A stretch of 64,000 nucleotides of DNA from Ignavibacteriota bacterium (GCA_016713565.1 JADJOX010000008.1:248001-312000), one strand, 5' to 3'; shown: positions 26,697 to 36,521, counted from the first letter of the stretch. Program-made: numbers and translations. Notes: a model not told the origin generated them from the sequence alone.

Positions 26697-27182
26697 TTAT
26701 TTTTTTGCGGATAAAATTAGATCGATAAGCTCTCTAAATACTCCTTCTCCACCTTTATTTTGCAAAACTAAGTCTACTCTATTTTTTATTTCACCTACAG
26801 CATCAACTGGGCAAGCAGAAAATCCAACTTCATTTATAATACCTATGTCATTCACATCATCACCAATAAAGGCAACATTTTCTGGTAGAATATTTTCAAG
26901 TTCACAAATTTCCTTCATTTTATTTTCTTTATCCCAAATTCCTAAAAATAAATAATCAATATTCATCTTTTCTCCGCGAACTCTAATAACCTCAGAAGTA
27001 TCGGTTGAAATAATTGCTGTTTTGATGCCAAAATTTTTTATTATTCTTGCTCCCATACCGTCTTTTACATTAAATTTTTTCATTATCAATCCATCATTTG
27101 TATAATACAATCCTCCATCAGTAAGCACTCCGTCTACATCTGTAATAACTAATTTGATGTCAAGAGACTTTAATTTTTCCAT
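26697..27182 (-). CDS. kdsC: 3-deoxy-D-manno-octulosonate 8-phosphate phosphatase (KdsC-type HAD)
   Basis: 161 residues, cap-less HAD phosphatase. Catalytic motif I is DVDGVLTDGGLYY (Asp nucleophile ~14, second Asp at +2), motif II is the Ser/Thr in AIISTDTS (~56), and motif IV is FIGDDVNDIGII (~110). NVKDGMGARIIKNFGI is characteristic of KdsC. It releases phosphate from Kdo-8-P in lipopolysaccharide inner-core synthesis, so the organism has an LPS outer membrane. The related CMP-sialic-acid fusion domain is possible but less likely given the stand-alone length. Transcribed leftward alone. Confidence 0.88.
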   Translation of the reverse strand: MEKLKSLDIKLVITDVDGVLTDGGLYYTNDGLIMKKFNVKDGMGARIIKNFGIKTAIISTDTSEVIRVRGEKMNIDYLFLGIWDKENKMKEICELENILPENVAFIGDDVNDIGIINEVGFSACPVDAVGEIKNRVDLVLQNKGGEGVFRELIDLILSAKK

Positions 27183-27227
27183 TTATAAACCCATTTAAAA
27201 TTGTTGGTTTCAATGAATACTAAATAT

Positions 27228-27264
27228 AAAAAAAAAGGCTGCAATATTTTGCAGCCTTAAAAAA
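27228..27264. terminator. Bidirectional rho-independent terminator
   Basis: AAGGCTGCAA pairs with TTGCAGCCTT around a TATT loop and is flanked by A-runs and T-runs on both sides. It lies downstream of the leftward TonB receptor gene and would end that transcript. Confidence 0.85.
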
Positions 27265-27280
27265 GTTTCTAAAAAAACTT

Positions 27281-30200
27281 TTAATTGAAGCTATATCTTA
27301 CTGATAATTGAATTCTGAAAACGTCGTCAATTGAAGCAGTTGGCTGGAATGTCTCAGAAATTAATTTACCGCCTGTTCTTGCCAATTGATATTGAACTTC
27401 ACCTTCAGCATTAGCAGAAGCATTTTTTACAACAACTAATGGAGTAGTAGTTGTAAATCTTTGATTTACACCCCAATCCGGATTGAGTAAATTTCCGAAG
27501 TTTAAGAAGTCAACTCTAAATTGCAATGAATTCTTTGCACCTAATAATTCCATAAACACTTCTTGAGTAACGCTGAAATCTGCTCTAAATACCATTGGTA
27601 AGAATGCAGCACCTCTTTCAGCATATTCACCTCTATGTTCGCTTAAGTAATCATCTTGTTCAATATATGAATCCCATGCATCAGCTTGTTGGCTAGCAGA
27701 AAATAGAACATTATTGCTATTATCAACAATGTCAACAAAATTCATTTCTGATTTATCGTTAGCAATATAAATAAGATCGTTGCTTGTACCGCCGTCACCA
27801 TTTATATCACCGCTGAATACATAACTTGCATTTCCTGGAGTATATCCATCCCAGAATAATGAGAAAGTTGTAGCGCCAAAATCAAAATATTCTAATCTAT
27901 ATGAAGCAGCTGCAAAAACTCTACTTCCCGGTGAATAGTTTGAATATCCAACACCTGGATCATTAGGATTTCCGCTATGTTGATTGTTATTCCATGAACC
28001 AAAAGCTATTGAACCTGCGTCAACTGTATTTTCTGCATAACCATAGCTGTAAGCAACTTTTGCAAACCAATTATCGCTAAATGGTTTTTCAATTGAACCA
28101 GAAAGGTTTAAAGATGAACCAACATCTTGATTCTTAAGTACTATTGCATTGGCTATATTGCTATTAATTCTATTGCTGGTTGTCCATCTTGCACGGTTAT
28201 CAACACCGGTAAAATAAGTATTAGGATCGGCTAAGTTTGCATTTATATAATAAACGCCATTTACATCCTTTCCGTAAATTGCTTCAGCAGTTCCAATTAA
28301 ACCAAATGGTAATTTTTGATCAACAGCTAAGTTTGTTCTCCAAATTTGCGGAAATTTAAAGTCTTCATCGGTAAATGCCAACTCATAACTTGATGCCGGA
28401 TCACCATTAACTGAAGTAGGTTTATAATGGTTAGGATCAGGATTGAAAGATCTTGCAGTAGTATTATCCTGTTGTTCAAAACCTGTTAACACGCCATTAT
28501 TGCCAATTTGATTTGAAATCCATACATATGCAGGTTTTCCAGTAAAGATACCTGTTCCGCCTCTTACCTGTGTTGCCTTACTTCCATTTACATCCCAGTT
28601 AAAACCAATTCTTGGTGAGAATAATGGGTTTGCATTAGGTAATTTGCTTGTGGAGTAGTGAACTGTATTTCCATCTTCATCTTTGAAATTCAGCGCATCA
28701 GCTTGAGCATTATCGAATCCTGTATTACCAAAGAAAGGAACGTCAATTCTTAATCCTAAGGTTAATTTCAACTCTTTATTTAAATGCCAATCATCTTGAC
28801 CGTAAAGTCCCGCATAGTTAACTTCAAGAGGCTGAACCGGTTTGTCCATACCAGGAATATTTGACCATCTTACCTGAAATCTTCTAACGGTAACTGGTGA
28901 AGCTGTATTGTTCAAATATGAATTTGCGTCGGCATAAAAATCATCCAAGGAATTATATACATAAACACTCTGTGATCCAGGGAAGAATACGTTTTCCGAT
29001 TTGTAATATTCAAAACTAAATCCAAATGTAAAATTATGATTTGCACCGTAAATTGAGAAGTTGTCTTGAATTTGGAAAGTTTTATATCTTAGTTCGTTAT
29101 TTGGTGTAAATGGTTCAAAACCAAATGAAATATAGTTAGATCCGTCTTTTAAAATGTCAACCATTGGAAATAATTTATCACTCTTATAACCACGGCTTTC
29201 ATCTTGGTAGGTATAACCAACAATCAAATTATTAGCCATATTATCGCCAACTCTTGTGTTCAATTCACCAACAATTGATCTAATATTTTCCAAAATACTG
29301 TAGTTTGAACTTTCATAGTTTATAGAGTTTGAATTTGTTCTTCTGCTGCCAAATCCTAATGATGAAGAGTTAGACATAAGCACATCAGTTTCTGAATCTA
29401 AATGTGTATAACGTAAACTTAATTTATTGTTTTCGTTAATATTATAATCTAATTTTCCAATAAATCTAGTTGCCGGTGTTTCAAAATCATATCCTTGATA
29501 TCCACCGGTTTCGTATCCAAAATTTTGTTTTAAATAAGAACTTAAGTTATCCAAATCTGACTTTAAAACTCTAGTCATATTTCCTGCAACAGGATCACTT
29601 CCGTTGTTTGCAGTAAAAGTTGTAGCAGGTGTTGTAAGTGCTTCATTCTCAAAGTTCATAAAAAAGAATAATTTGTTTTTTATGATAGGACCGCCTAAAC
29701 TTACACCTACTTGCTTATAATTAAAAGTTCCGGGATTGAAATCAATATCTCCGGCTTTAGTACCAACTAAACTTTCATCTCTGAATTTGTAATATGCTGT
29801 ACCAGAAAAGTCGTTTGTTCCACTTCTTGTAACTGTGTTAACACCGGCACCGACAAAATTGCCTTGTCTAACATCATAAGGAGCAATATTTACTTGTAAT
29901 TGTTCAATAGCATCCATTGAAATTGGCGCTACACCTGTTCTGTCGCCAGGTTGACCGGCTAAACCAAATGAATTGTTGAAATATGAACCGTCAACGGCTA
30001 TATTGTTATAACGGTTATCTTGTCCAGCAAATGAAAAACCTTGAGCGCCGCTTCCATCAGGAACACCTGCTCTGCTGAATTGCGGTGTTAAACGAGCATA
30101 ATCACCTATTCTACCAGTAATTGTAGGTAAAGCTTTTATTGCTTCTTTTGTAATGGCTGTTGCAGCCCCTGTTCTTTCAGAACTGAAAATAGCGTTTCTT

Positions 30201-30577
30201 TCGCCGGCAACTACAACTTCACCTAATTGAATGCCTTCATCCGACATAACAAAATCGATATCTGTTGATACACCAAGGTTAAGATAAACGTTTTCTTTTA
30301 CTTGATTTTTGAATCCAACATAAGATGCTGTAACTTTATAAGGTCCTCCGACTCTCATACCAGCTACAAAAAATCTTCCGTCTAAACGAGTTGAAGCACC
30401 ATATGTTGTTCCTGAAGGCGTATGAACTGCAATAACGTTAGCGCTTGGTAACGGATTTCCGTCGCCGTCAGTTACTAATCCGTTAATAGACGAAGTTGTA
30501 ACCTGTGCGAATAGCGAACCAAAGCTAAACAGAATTATCAGTATTAAGGTTAATTTAAAGTATTTTTTTTGAGGCAT
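27281..30577 (-). CDS. Oar-like TonB-dependent outer-membrane receptor with carboxypeptidase-regulatory-like domain
   Basis: 1098 residues. A signal peptide (~1-24, ending LFAQ) is followed by a carboxypeptidase-regulatory beta-sandwich (~28-112: INGLVTDGDGNPLPSANVIA, GRFFVAGMRVGGPY), then a plug domain (~125-250: QLGEVVVAGERNAIF, AIEQLQVNIAPYDVRQGNF, GAGVNTVTRSGTNDF), then a long barrel ending in an aromatic residue-containing strand (RIQLSVRYSFN). This is the layout of Oar proteins. Substrate unknown; Oar members import or export peptides or proteins. AGGAGA precedes the start. It is divergent from a second TonB receptor at 30861. Confidence 0.9.
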   Translation of the reverse strand: MPQKKYFKLTLILIILFSFGSLFAQVTTSSINGLVTDGDGNPLPSANVIAVHTPSGTTYGASTRLDGRFFVAGMRVGGPYKVTASYVGFKNQVKENVYLNLGVSTDIDFVMSDEGIQLGEVVVAGERNAIFSSERTGAATAITKEAIKALPTITGRIGDYARLTPQFSRAGVPDGSGAQGFSFAGQDNRYNNIAVDGSYFNNSFGLAGQPGDRTGVAPISMDAIEQLQVNIAPYDVRQGNFVGAGVNTVTRSGTNDFSGTAYYKFRDESLVGTKAGDIDFNPGTFNYKQVGVSLGGPIIKNKLFFFMNFENEALTTPATTFTANNGSDPVAGNMTRVLKSDLDNLSSYLKQNFGYETGGYQGYDFETPATRFIGKLDYNINENNKLSLRYTHLDSETDVLMSNSSSLGFGSRRTNSNSINYESSNYSILENIRSIVGELNTRVGDNMANNLIVGYTYQDESRGYKSDKLFPMVDILKDGSNYISFGFEPFTPNNELRYKTFQIQDNFSIYGANHNFTFGFSFEYYKSENVFFPGSQSVYVYNSLDDFYADANSYLNNTASPVTVRRFQVRWSNIPGMDKPVQPLEVNYAGLYGQDDWHLNKELKLTLGLRIDVPFFGNTGFDNAQADALNFKDEDGNTVHYSTSKLPNANPLFSPRIGFNWDVNGSKATQVRGGTGIFTGKPAYVWISNQIGNNGVLTGFEQQDNTTARSFNPDPNHYKPTSVNGDPASSYELAFTDEDFKFPQIWRTNLAVDQKLPFGLIGTAEAIYGKDVNGVYYINANLADPNTYFTGVDNRARWTTSNRINSNIANAIVLKNQDVGSSLNLSGSIEKPFSDNWFAKVAYSYGYAENTVDAGSIAFGSWNNNQHSGNPNDPGVGYSNYSPGSRVFAAASYRLEYFDFGATTFSLFWDGYTPGNASYVFSGDINGDGGTSNDLIYIANDKSEMNFVDIVDNSNNVLFSASQQADAWDSYIEQDDYLSEHRGEYAERGAAFLPMVFRADFSVTQEVFMELLGAKNSLQFRVDFLNFGNLLNPDWGVNQRFTTTTPLVVVKNASANAEGEVQYQLARTGGKLISETFQPTASIDDVFRIQLSVRYSFN

Positions 30578-30860
30578 AAATATCTCCTATTTTGTTAGGT
30601 AATAATTTGATAAATCTTGCGACTTTTTATGATTTGTATACTTAAATATTTGTAAAAATGTTGTCCTTTCCAAAATAAAAAATAGATTTAATAATTTTTT
30701 AACATTGCATTTGTCAAAAAAAAATTAATTATTTCAAAATAATTGTAATAATTTTATAACTGGTTTTTAATTTGTAATTTTAATTTTTAAGTGTTTTGTC
30801 AATAATTTATACGATTTTCGGTTTTTTGGAAATTGAATATGATTGTAAGAAAGTTCAAAA
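30578..30860. promoter_or_regulatory. Divergent promoter region between two TonB receptor genes
   Basis: 283 bp, very AT-rich, between leftward Oar-like and rightward FecA/CirA-like receptors. Both promoters must lie here. I see no operator dyad, riboswitch fold or strong canonical -35/-10 pair. Confidence 0.4.
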
Positions 30861-33410
30861 ATGAAAAAAGCATTATTTATTCTTTTGCTGGCATCCAAAG
30901 TTTTTTCACAAAGTTTTACATTTGTTGGAGTTATTGGAGATTCGTTAGATAATAAACCTATTGAATTTGCAAATATATATGTGCCAAAACTTAATATTGG
31001 TACAGTTTCCGATTCTAGTGGTAATTTTTCTTTAGCCTTTTCTCAAAAAGGTAATTTTCTCGTCAAATTTTCACATCTTGGATATTTAGATATTACGAAA
31101 GAAATTGAAATTCCTCCAAAGAAAAAAATATCAGTTAAATTAATTCCCAAAGAAATATTGCTTGAACAAACAACTGTAATTGCTTCGCTTCCAAAATTTA
31201 GAAAAACACCGGTTGCAAATTATGAGATTGAAGAAAATCAAATAGAAAATTTAATTGGGAATAGAGACGCAGGATTTATCTTAGAAAATTCGCCAAGTAT
31301 TTTTGTTTCTTCTCTTGGCGGTGGTATGGGTGATTATAAAATTTCAATACGCGGTTTTAATCATACAAATATTGCTGTAATGTTAAATGGCGTTCCTGTT
31401 AATAACCCTGAAAATGGAGAAATTTATTGGTCAAATTGGGCAGGAATTGGAGATGTTCTTGAAAGAATAAATGTTCAAAGAGGTTTAGGTTCAAATCCAT
31501 TTTCAGTTTCTACAGTTGGTGGTTCTGTTAATTTTTTAACAAAAGGAATTTATTCAATAGAAAATTTTGCTAAACTTAGTATTGAATTAGGTTCAGAAAA
31601 TTTTCAAAAGAAAACTTTCAGTTTTTCTCAAACTTTATCTAATAAGAATTTATCGCTTACTGGTTTTTTATCGAAAAAAAATTGGAATGGTTTTGCAGAT
31701 CAAACTTGGGTAGATGAAATCTCATATTATTTGGCTATTGGCGGAATTTATGGAAATCATTCGCTAGAACTTCAAGCTATTGGTTCATCACAGGAACACG
31801 GCCAGCGTCTTACAATGCTTACAATCGATGAATGGAAAGCTCGTGGTAAAAATTTTAATTCTGATTGGGGATATTTAAATGGAAAACCGTTGAATTTAAG
31901 AGATAATGTTTTTCATAAACCAACATTTAATCTAAATCATAATTGGCAGATTGATGAAAATTGGATTCTTTCAAATATTATGTATTATTCTTATGGAGAC
32001 GGCGGCGGAACTGTTCCTCCTTGGGTTAATTTTAACAGGACTGAAAATGGACTAATTGATTTTAACGGTGAATGGATAAAAAATTCAAATAATATTAATA
32101 CAAATTTTGATCCCAAATTAAATTTTACGGAAAACGCTTTAAGATTTACTGTTCATAGGCATAATTGGTATGGACTGATTTCAAATATTAGATTTAAAAA
32201 AGATAATATGGAAATATCTTCTGGTCTTGACGCAAGATATTATACTGCCCAAAACTATAGAGAAGTCAGCAATTTGTTAGGAGGTGATTATACTATAGGA
32301 AGCAGCAATGTTAATTGGGATGTAAAAAAATTATTATTCAAAGGCGATAAAGTAGATTATGATGCGGATAGTTATGTTAGACAATTCGGCGGATTTGTTC
32401 AAGACGAAATTCAATTGAATAATATTCTTTTATATGCTAATATTTCAGTTTCATCAACGGGATATAAAAGACTAGATTATTTCAATTATCTTAGTAATGA
32501 TTCTCAAAGAGAAACAAACTGGTTTGATATTTTTGGTTATACGATTAAATCTGGGACCAACTACAATTTGGATAATGTGAACAATTTATTTTTTAATATT
32601 GGATATTTTTCAAAAGCACCATTAGCGGAAAATGTTTATGATTATACAAATCATAAATATGAAAATGTTAAAAACGAAAAAATATTCAATGTAGAAATGG
32701 GATATGGATTAAAAACTTCTGAAATTAAATTTAATTCAAATATCTATTATACTTTGTGGAAAGATAAAGCATTAAGTGAAACAATAAGCGATATTAACAC
32801 AAACCAATTTTATTTTTTTAATTTATCAGGTGCGTCTTCAAGACATATTGGTATTGAATTATCTACAACTTGGAGAATGAATTCATCATTAAAATTTGAA
32901 GGGATGATTTCAAATGCTGTTAATAAATGGACAGATAATGTTTTTGCAGTCGTGGCTCCGGAATCAGATCCTACACAAAAATCAATTGTTTCATCGTATG
33001 TAAAGAATGTTTATGTCGGCGGATCTCCAATGACTACAGCTTTATTTAGTGCTGAATATGAAAACAATATTTTTAAAAATCTTTCACTAAGAATAAATCC
33101 GATAGTAAAATTTTATGGAAATCACTTTGCGGATTTCAATCCAAACTTAAGAAGTTTTAAATCCGATGAAGGTGTTAACTCATGGAAGCTACCAAATTAT
33201 TTTATTGCTGATTTGCATATTTCCGCAATTTTAAATTTAAATACCCATTTCATAGAAAAACTTATTTTACATTTTGACTCGTTCAATATATTTAACAATA
33301 AAGATTATATAATTGATGCGCTTGATGGAACTGCACATAATTCTAAAAGTGCTTTAGTTTGGTATGGAAGAGAAAGATGGTGGAATTTTTCATTATCTTT
33401 TAAGTTGTAA
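30861..33410 (+). CDS. TonB-dependent receptor with carboxypeptidase-regulatory-like N-terminal domain
   Basis: 849 residues. The signal peptide covers ~1-16 (LFILLLASKVFSQ). Residues ~20-95 form a carboxypeptidase-regulatory-like domain (IGDSLDNKPIEFANIYVPKL, GNFSLAFSQKGNFLVKFSHL). The plug follows (~105-225) with DYKISIRGFNHTNIAVMLNG, VLERINVQRGLGSNP and VGGSVNFLTKG; then comes the barrel, ending RERWWNFSLSFKL. The layout matches siderophore or vitamin receptors of Bacteroidota, but no ligand can be named. It heads a rightward group with an ENPP-type phosphodiesterase (18 bp away) and an M16 peptidase, suggesting joint uptake and degradation of an external compound. Confidence 0.88.
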   Translation: MKKALFILLLASKVFSQSFTFVGVIGDSLDNKPIEFANIYVPKLNIGTVSDSSGNFSLAFSQKGNFLVKFSHLGYLDITKEIEIPPKKKISVKLIPKEILLEQTTVIASLPKFRKTPVANYEIEENQIENLIGNRDAGFILENSPSIFVSSLGGGMGDYKISIRGFNHTNIAVMLNGVPVNNPENGEIYWSNWAGIGDVLERINVQRGLGSNPFSVSTVGGSVNFLTKGIYSIENFAKLSIELGSENFQKKTFSFSQTLSNKNLSLTGFLSKKNWNGFADQTWVDEISYYLAIGGIYGNHSLELQAIGSSQEHGQRLTMLTIDEWKARGKNFNSDWGYLNGKPLNLRDNVFHKPTFNLNHNWQIDENWILSNIMYYSYGDGGGTVPPWVNFNRTENGLIDFNGEWIKNSNNINTNFDPKLNFTENALRFTVHRHNWYGLISNIRFKKDNMEISSGLDARYYTAQNYREVSNLLGGDYTIGSSNVNWDVKKLLFKGDKVDYDADSYVRQFGGFVQDEIQLNNILLYANISVSSTGYKRLDYFNYLSNDSQRETNWFDIFGYTIKSGTNYNLDNVNNLFFNIGYFSKAPLAENVYDYTNHKYENVKNEKIFNVEMGYGLKTSEIKFNSNIYYTLWKDKALSETISDINTNQFYFFNLSGASSRHIGIELSTTWRMNSSLKFEGMISNAVNKWTDNVFAVVAPESDPTQKSIVSSYVKNVYVGGSPMTTALFSAEYENNIFKNLSLRINPIVKFYGNHFADFNPNLRSFKSDEGVNSWKLPNYFIADLHISAILNLNTHFIEKLILHFDSFNIFNNKDYIIDALDGTAHNSKSALVWYGRERWWNFSLSFKL

Positions 33411-33428
33411 AAAATAATTTAAAATTCT

Positions 33429-34643
33429 ATGAAATTTATAAGAACAGCTTTTTTGATCTTTATTTTCTCGATTACATTAATTGCGAAAAATCAACCCTAT
33501 GTTATTTTAATTTCATTCGATGCATTCAGATGGGATTACTGCGATAGGGGAATTACTCCAAATTTGGAAATGATGCGGCAAAATGGCGTAAAAGCTAAAT
33601 CATTAAAACCTTGTTTTCCATCTAAAACATTTCCAAATCATTACTCAATTATTACCGGAATGTATCCGGAAAATCATGGTATTATTGCAAATTTTTTTAT
33701 AAATCCATTTACAGGTGAAAAATATAAAATAGGTGATGCAGCAAGCGTAAGACAAAGTAAATGGTATTTAGGTGAAGCATTCTGGGAAACAGCAAGAAGA
33801 AATGGAATTATTACAGCAAGTTGTTTTTGGCCCGGCTCTGATATTGATTTAGATTATAGAAGACCGAATTATTTTGAGTATTACGATCATAGTAAACCTT
33901 ATAAAGAAAGACTAGATGAAGTAATAAATTGGCTAAGTTTACCTCAAAATATAAGACCACACTTTTTAACAGTATATTTTCATGATACCGATACATTCGG
34001 ACATGAATTTGGTCCAAACTCATTTGAAGTAAACCAATCAATAAAACGTTTGGATTCGTTAATCGGGTATTTAAATTCTAAACTGATTGAAATTGAAATG
34101 AAAGACAGTGTGAATTTAATTTTAGTTTCCGATCATGGAATGACAGAAATTGAAAAGGAAAAAATTATTAATATTGAAGAATTGATTAAAAATTATAATT
34201 TAAAATTTGAAAACAATGAAACTTTTGCGTTTATTGAACCAAAAGAAAAAGATATAAAAAAAGTTTACAGTTTATTAAAAGAAAATGAAAATCATTATAA
34301 AGTTTATCTCAAAGATGAAGTTCCTGAATATTATCATTACTCTAAACATCCCTTTTTATCATCAATATTTATGATGGCTGATTTGGGATGGACAATTGTT
34401 GATAAAAGAATATTAGAAAAAATGAATAATACAATCTCTAAAGGAAATCATGGATATGATAATAATGAACTTGATATGCATGGAATATTTTTAGCAGAAG
34501 GACCGGCATTCAGAAAAAATTTTCAAATAAGTACAATTCAAAATATTGATATTTATCCTTTGCTCTCAAAAATATTTGGAATTAATCCCAGATCAAACAT
34601 TGACGGAAAATTAGAACGAATAGAATTTATTTTAAATCAATAA
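33429..34643 (+). CDS. Ectonucleotide pyrophosphatase/phosphodiesterase (ENPP) family protein, exported
   Basis: 404 residues with a signal peptide (~1-18). Alkaline-phosphatase-fold metal ligands are complete: Asp in SFDAFRWD (~31), nucleophile Thr in SKTFPNHYS (~67), HDTDTFGHEFGP (~183-194), SDHGM (~230) and His in NHGYDNNELDMHGIF (~340). The PSKTFPNHYSIITGMYPE segment is diagnostic of the NPP family, which hydrolyses nucleotide phosphodiesters or choline phosphodiesters in the periplasm or outside. Substrate type is not decided by sequence. It lies between the TonB receptor and an M16 peptidase. Confidence 0.9.
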   Translation: MKFIRTAFLIFIFSITLIAKNQPYVILISFDAFRWDYCDRGITPNLEMMRQNGVKAKSLKPCFPSKTFPNHYSIITGMYPENHGIIANFFINPFTGEKYKIGDAASVRQSKWYLGEAFWETARRNGIITASCFWPGSDIDLDYRRPNYFEYYDHSKPYKERLDEVINWLSLPQNIRPHFLTVYFHDTDTFGHEFGPNSFEVNQSIKRLDSLIGYLNSKLIEIEMKDSVNLILVSDHGMTEIEKEKIINIEELIKNYNLKFENNETFAFIEPKEKDIKKVYSLLKENENHYKVYLKDEVPEYYHYSKHPFLSSIFMMADLGWTIVDKRILEKMNNTISKGNHGYDNNELDMHGIFLAEGPAFRKNFQISTIQNIDIYPLLSKIFGINPRSNIDGKLERIEFILNQ

Positions 34644-34651
34644 GGAATTAA

Positions 34652-35920
34652 GTGAAAGATTTATTAAACATCGAGTATAAAAAGATCACATTAAAAAACG
34701 GCTTAGAAGTTATTTTATATAAAAACGATTCTTTCCCGACTATTGCGGTAAACATTTGGTATAAAGTCGGCTCAGCAAATGAAATTCCAAATAAAACTGG
34801 CTTTGCACATTTATTTGAGCATATGATGTTTCAAGGTTCTCAAAATGTTCCTAAAGAAATGCATTTCAGATATATTCAAGAAGCTGGTGGAAGTTTAAAC
34901 GGTTCTACAAGTATGGATAGAACAAATTATTATGAAACTTTACCATCTGATAGTTTGGAATTGGCACTTTGGTTAGAATCCGATAGAATGGGATTTTTAC
35001 TACCGGCATTGACTGAAGAAAAGCTTGAAAATCAAAAAGACGTTGTGATGAACGAGAGGAGGCAAAATTATGACAATCAGCCTTACGGTTTGGCTTGGGA
35101 AATTTTATTTTCAAATTTATTCCCGTCAAATCATCCTTATAATTGGCCTACAATAGGTTGGATGAAAGATATTGAAAAATTTGAGTTAGATGATGTAAAA
35201 GAATTTTTCAAGAAATATTATAGTCCTAATAATGCAAGTCTTGTTATTGGCGGAAATTTTGACGAAGAAAACGCGGTAAAACTAGCCAAAAAATATTTTG
35301 AAGAAATTCCAAATCAAGACAAAATAAAAGAAATTCAAATTGAATTTCAAACGCTTGAAAATATAAATAAAATTATTCATGAAGATAATGTTCAATTATC
35401 TAAAGTATATTTTGCGTGGAAATCGGAAAAAGGTTATGCCGAATATGACGCTGCTTTAGATGTGCTTGCAGATATTTTAGCCGGTTCTAAAAGTTCAAGA
35501 CTCCAAAAGCAACTTATTCATAATTTGCAAATTGCTCAAGATGTTTCAACATTCCAATATTCGGCAAAATACGACGGCGCATTTTTTATTACAATCACGG
35601 CTCAATTAAATTGTGATTTAGAATTACTTAAAAAAGAAACATTTAATGAAATTAATAAGATTATTAATGAAGGAATTACTGAACTGGAACTTGAAAGAGC
35701 TGTTAATAGTTATAAATCATCATATATATATTCTTTGCAAAATTTAGATAATCTTGTAAATCAAATAAATAGTTATAACTGTAATTTAGGTGAACCAAAT
35801 TCATTTAAATATGATATGAATAGATATTTGAAATTGAATTGTGATGATATTCGAAGTGCTGCAAAATTATTTTTGGAAAATAACTATGTCGAACTTCAAA
35901 TAGTTCCTAAACAGAAATAG
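34652..35920 (+). CDS. M16 family zinc metallopeptidase (active-site-competent subunit)
   Basis: 422 residues, GTG start at 34652 after AAGGAA. The inverted zinc motif HLFEHM (~52-57) and the distal glutamate in ENQKDVVMNERR (~130) are all present, followed by the conserved SDRMGFLLPALTEEKLEN. The R/Y substrate motif found in the other M16 protein of this window (21241-22575) is not clear here. Together the two look like the catalytic and non-catalytic partners of a heterodimer, as in MPP beta/alpha. No signal peptide is seen, so it may act in the cytoplasm or need another route. Its TAG abuts the stop of convergent yajQ. Confidence 0.9.
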   Translation: MKDLLNIEYKKITLKNGLEVILYKNDSFPTIAVNIWYKVGSANEIPNKTGFAHLFEHMMFQGSQNVPKEMHFRYIQEAGGSLNGSTSMDRTNYYETLPSDSLELALWLESDRMGFLLPALTEEKLENQKDVVMNERRQNYDNQPYGLAWEILFSNLFPSNHPYNWPTIGWMKDIEKFELDDVKEFFKKYYSPNNASLVIGGNFDEENAVKLAKKYFEEIPNQDKIKEIQIEFQTLENINKIIHEDNVQLSKVYFAWKSEKGYAEYDAALDVLADILAGSKSSRLQKQLIHNLQIAQDVSTFQYSAKYDGAFFITITAQLNCDLELLKKETFNEINKIINEGITELELERAVNSYKSSYIYSLQNLDNLVNQINSYNCNLGEPNSFKYDMNRYLKLNCDDIRSAAKLFLENNYVELQIVPKQK

Positions 35921-36418
35921 TTATTTATAATTAACAAATTGAATCGGAAAATCTAAGTCAGTATCTCGTATAAAATTTATTACAGCTTGCAATTCATCTT
36001 TTTTTGCACCTTGAACTCTGACTTGTTCATCCATAATTTGAGCATTAACTTTTAGTTTCAAATCCTTAATCAGTTTAGTAATGTGTTTTGCGTTTTCTTT
36101 GCTAATACCGTTTTGAAGTTGTATTATCTGCTTTACTCTTCCACCGCTAGCACTTTCAATTTCATTAAGCTTCATTACTTTTAATGAAATTTTTCTTTTA
36201 ATAAATTTTGATTGAAGAATATCAACCGAAGTTTTAATTCCGTATTCATCTTTAGAGTTTAAAGTAATGGTTTTATCACTTTTACTTAAATCAATAGAAG
36301 TGTTTGAATCTTTCAAATCATATCGTTGAATAATTTCTTTTTTTGCCTGATTTATTGCGTTGTCAATTTCTTGAAAATCAACTTCAGAAACTATATCAAA
36401 TGAAAAGTTTTGTGCCAT
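35921..36418 (-). CDS. yajQ: YajQ-family nucleotide-binding protein (UPF0234)
   Basis: 165 residues, the normal length. Family features: the start FSFDIVSEVDFQEIDNAINQ, then EIIQRYDLKDSNTSIDLSK, ASGGRVKQIIQLQNGISKE and DEQVRVQGAKKDELQAVI. The fold is two ferredoxin-like domains. Members bind tRNA/GTP or cyclic di-GMP; a YajQ protein is a c-di-GMP-responsive transcriptional co-regulator in Xanthomonas, but this cannot be assumed here. Convergent with the M16 gene, with no spacer at all. Confidence 0.93.
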   Translation of the reverse strand: MAQNFSFDIVSEVDFQEIDNAINQAKKEIIQRYDLKDSNTSIDLSKSDKTITLNSKDEYGIKTSVDILQSKFIKRKISLKVMKLNEIESASGGRVKQIIQLQNGISKENAKHITKLIKDLKLKVNAQIMDEQVRVQGAKKDELQAVINFIRDTDLDFPIQFVNYK

Positions 36419-36440
36419 AGTTATTGTCTTTTTAATTCTT

Positions 36441-36485
36441 TTTGAACCTACGACTTTCCCGATCTTCGATTGGGACGCGTTACCC
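36441..36485 (-). other. tRNA-like fragment (variable loop and 5' part of T-arm)
   Basis: On the minus strand this reads D-loop-like GGGTAACGCG, an imperfect anticodon-arm-like hairpin, then AAGTCGTAGGTTCAAA. The last 16 bases are identical to the variable loop/T-arm of the tRNA-Pro at 36766-36781. The T-stem 3' strand and acceptor are absent, so it is a truncated or decayed tRNA copy and not a functional gene. It lies just downstream of the GIY-YIG relic. Confidence 0.55.
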
Positions 36486-36521
36486 GTAATTATAAATACG
36501 GTAGTTGAAAATCACCGTTAT

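Noticed and set aside
36441..36485. Calling this a second functional tRNA
   Set aside because: The 3' T-stem strand and acceptor are missing and the anticodon arm does not pair cleanly, so it is kept only as a fragment.
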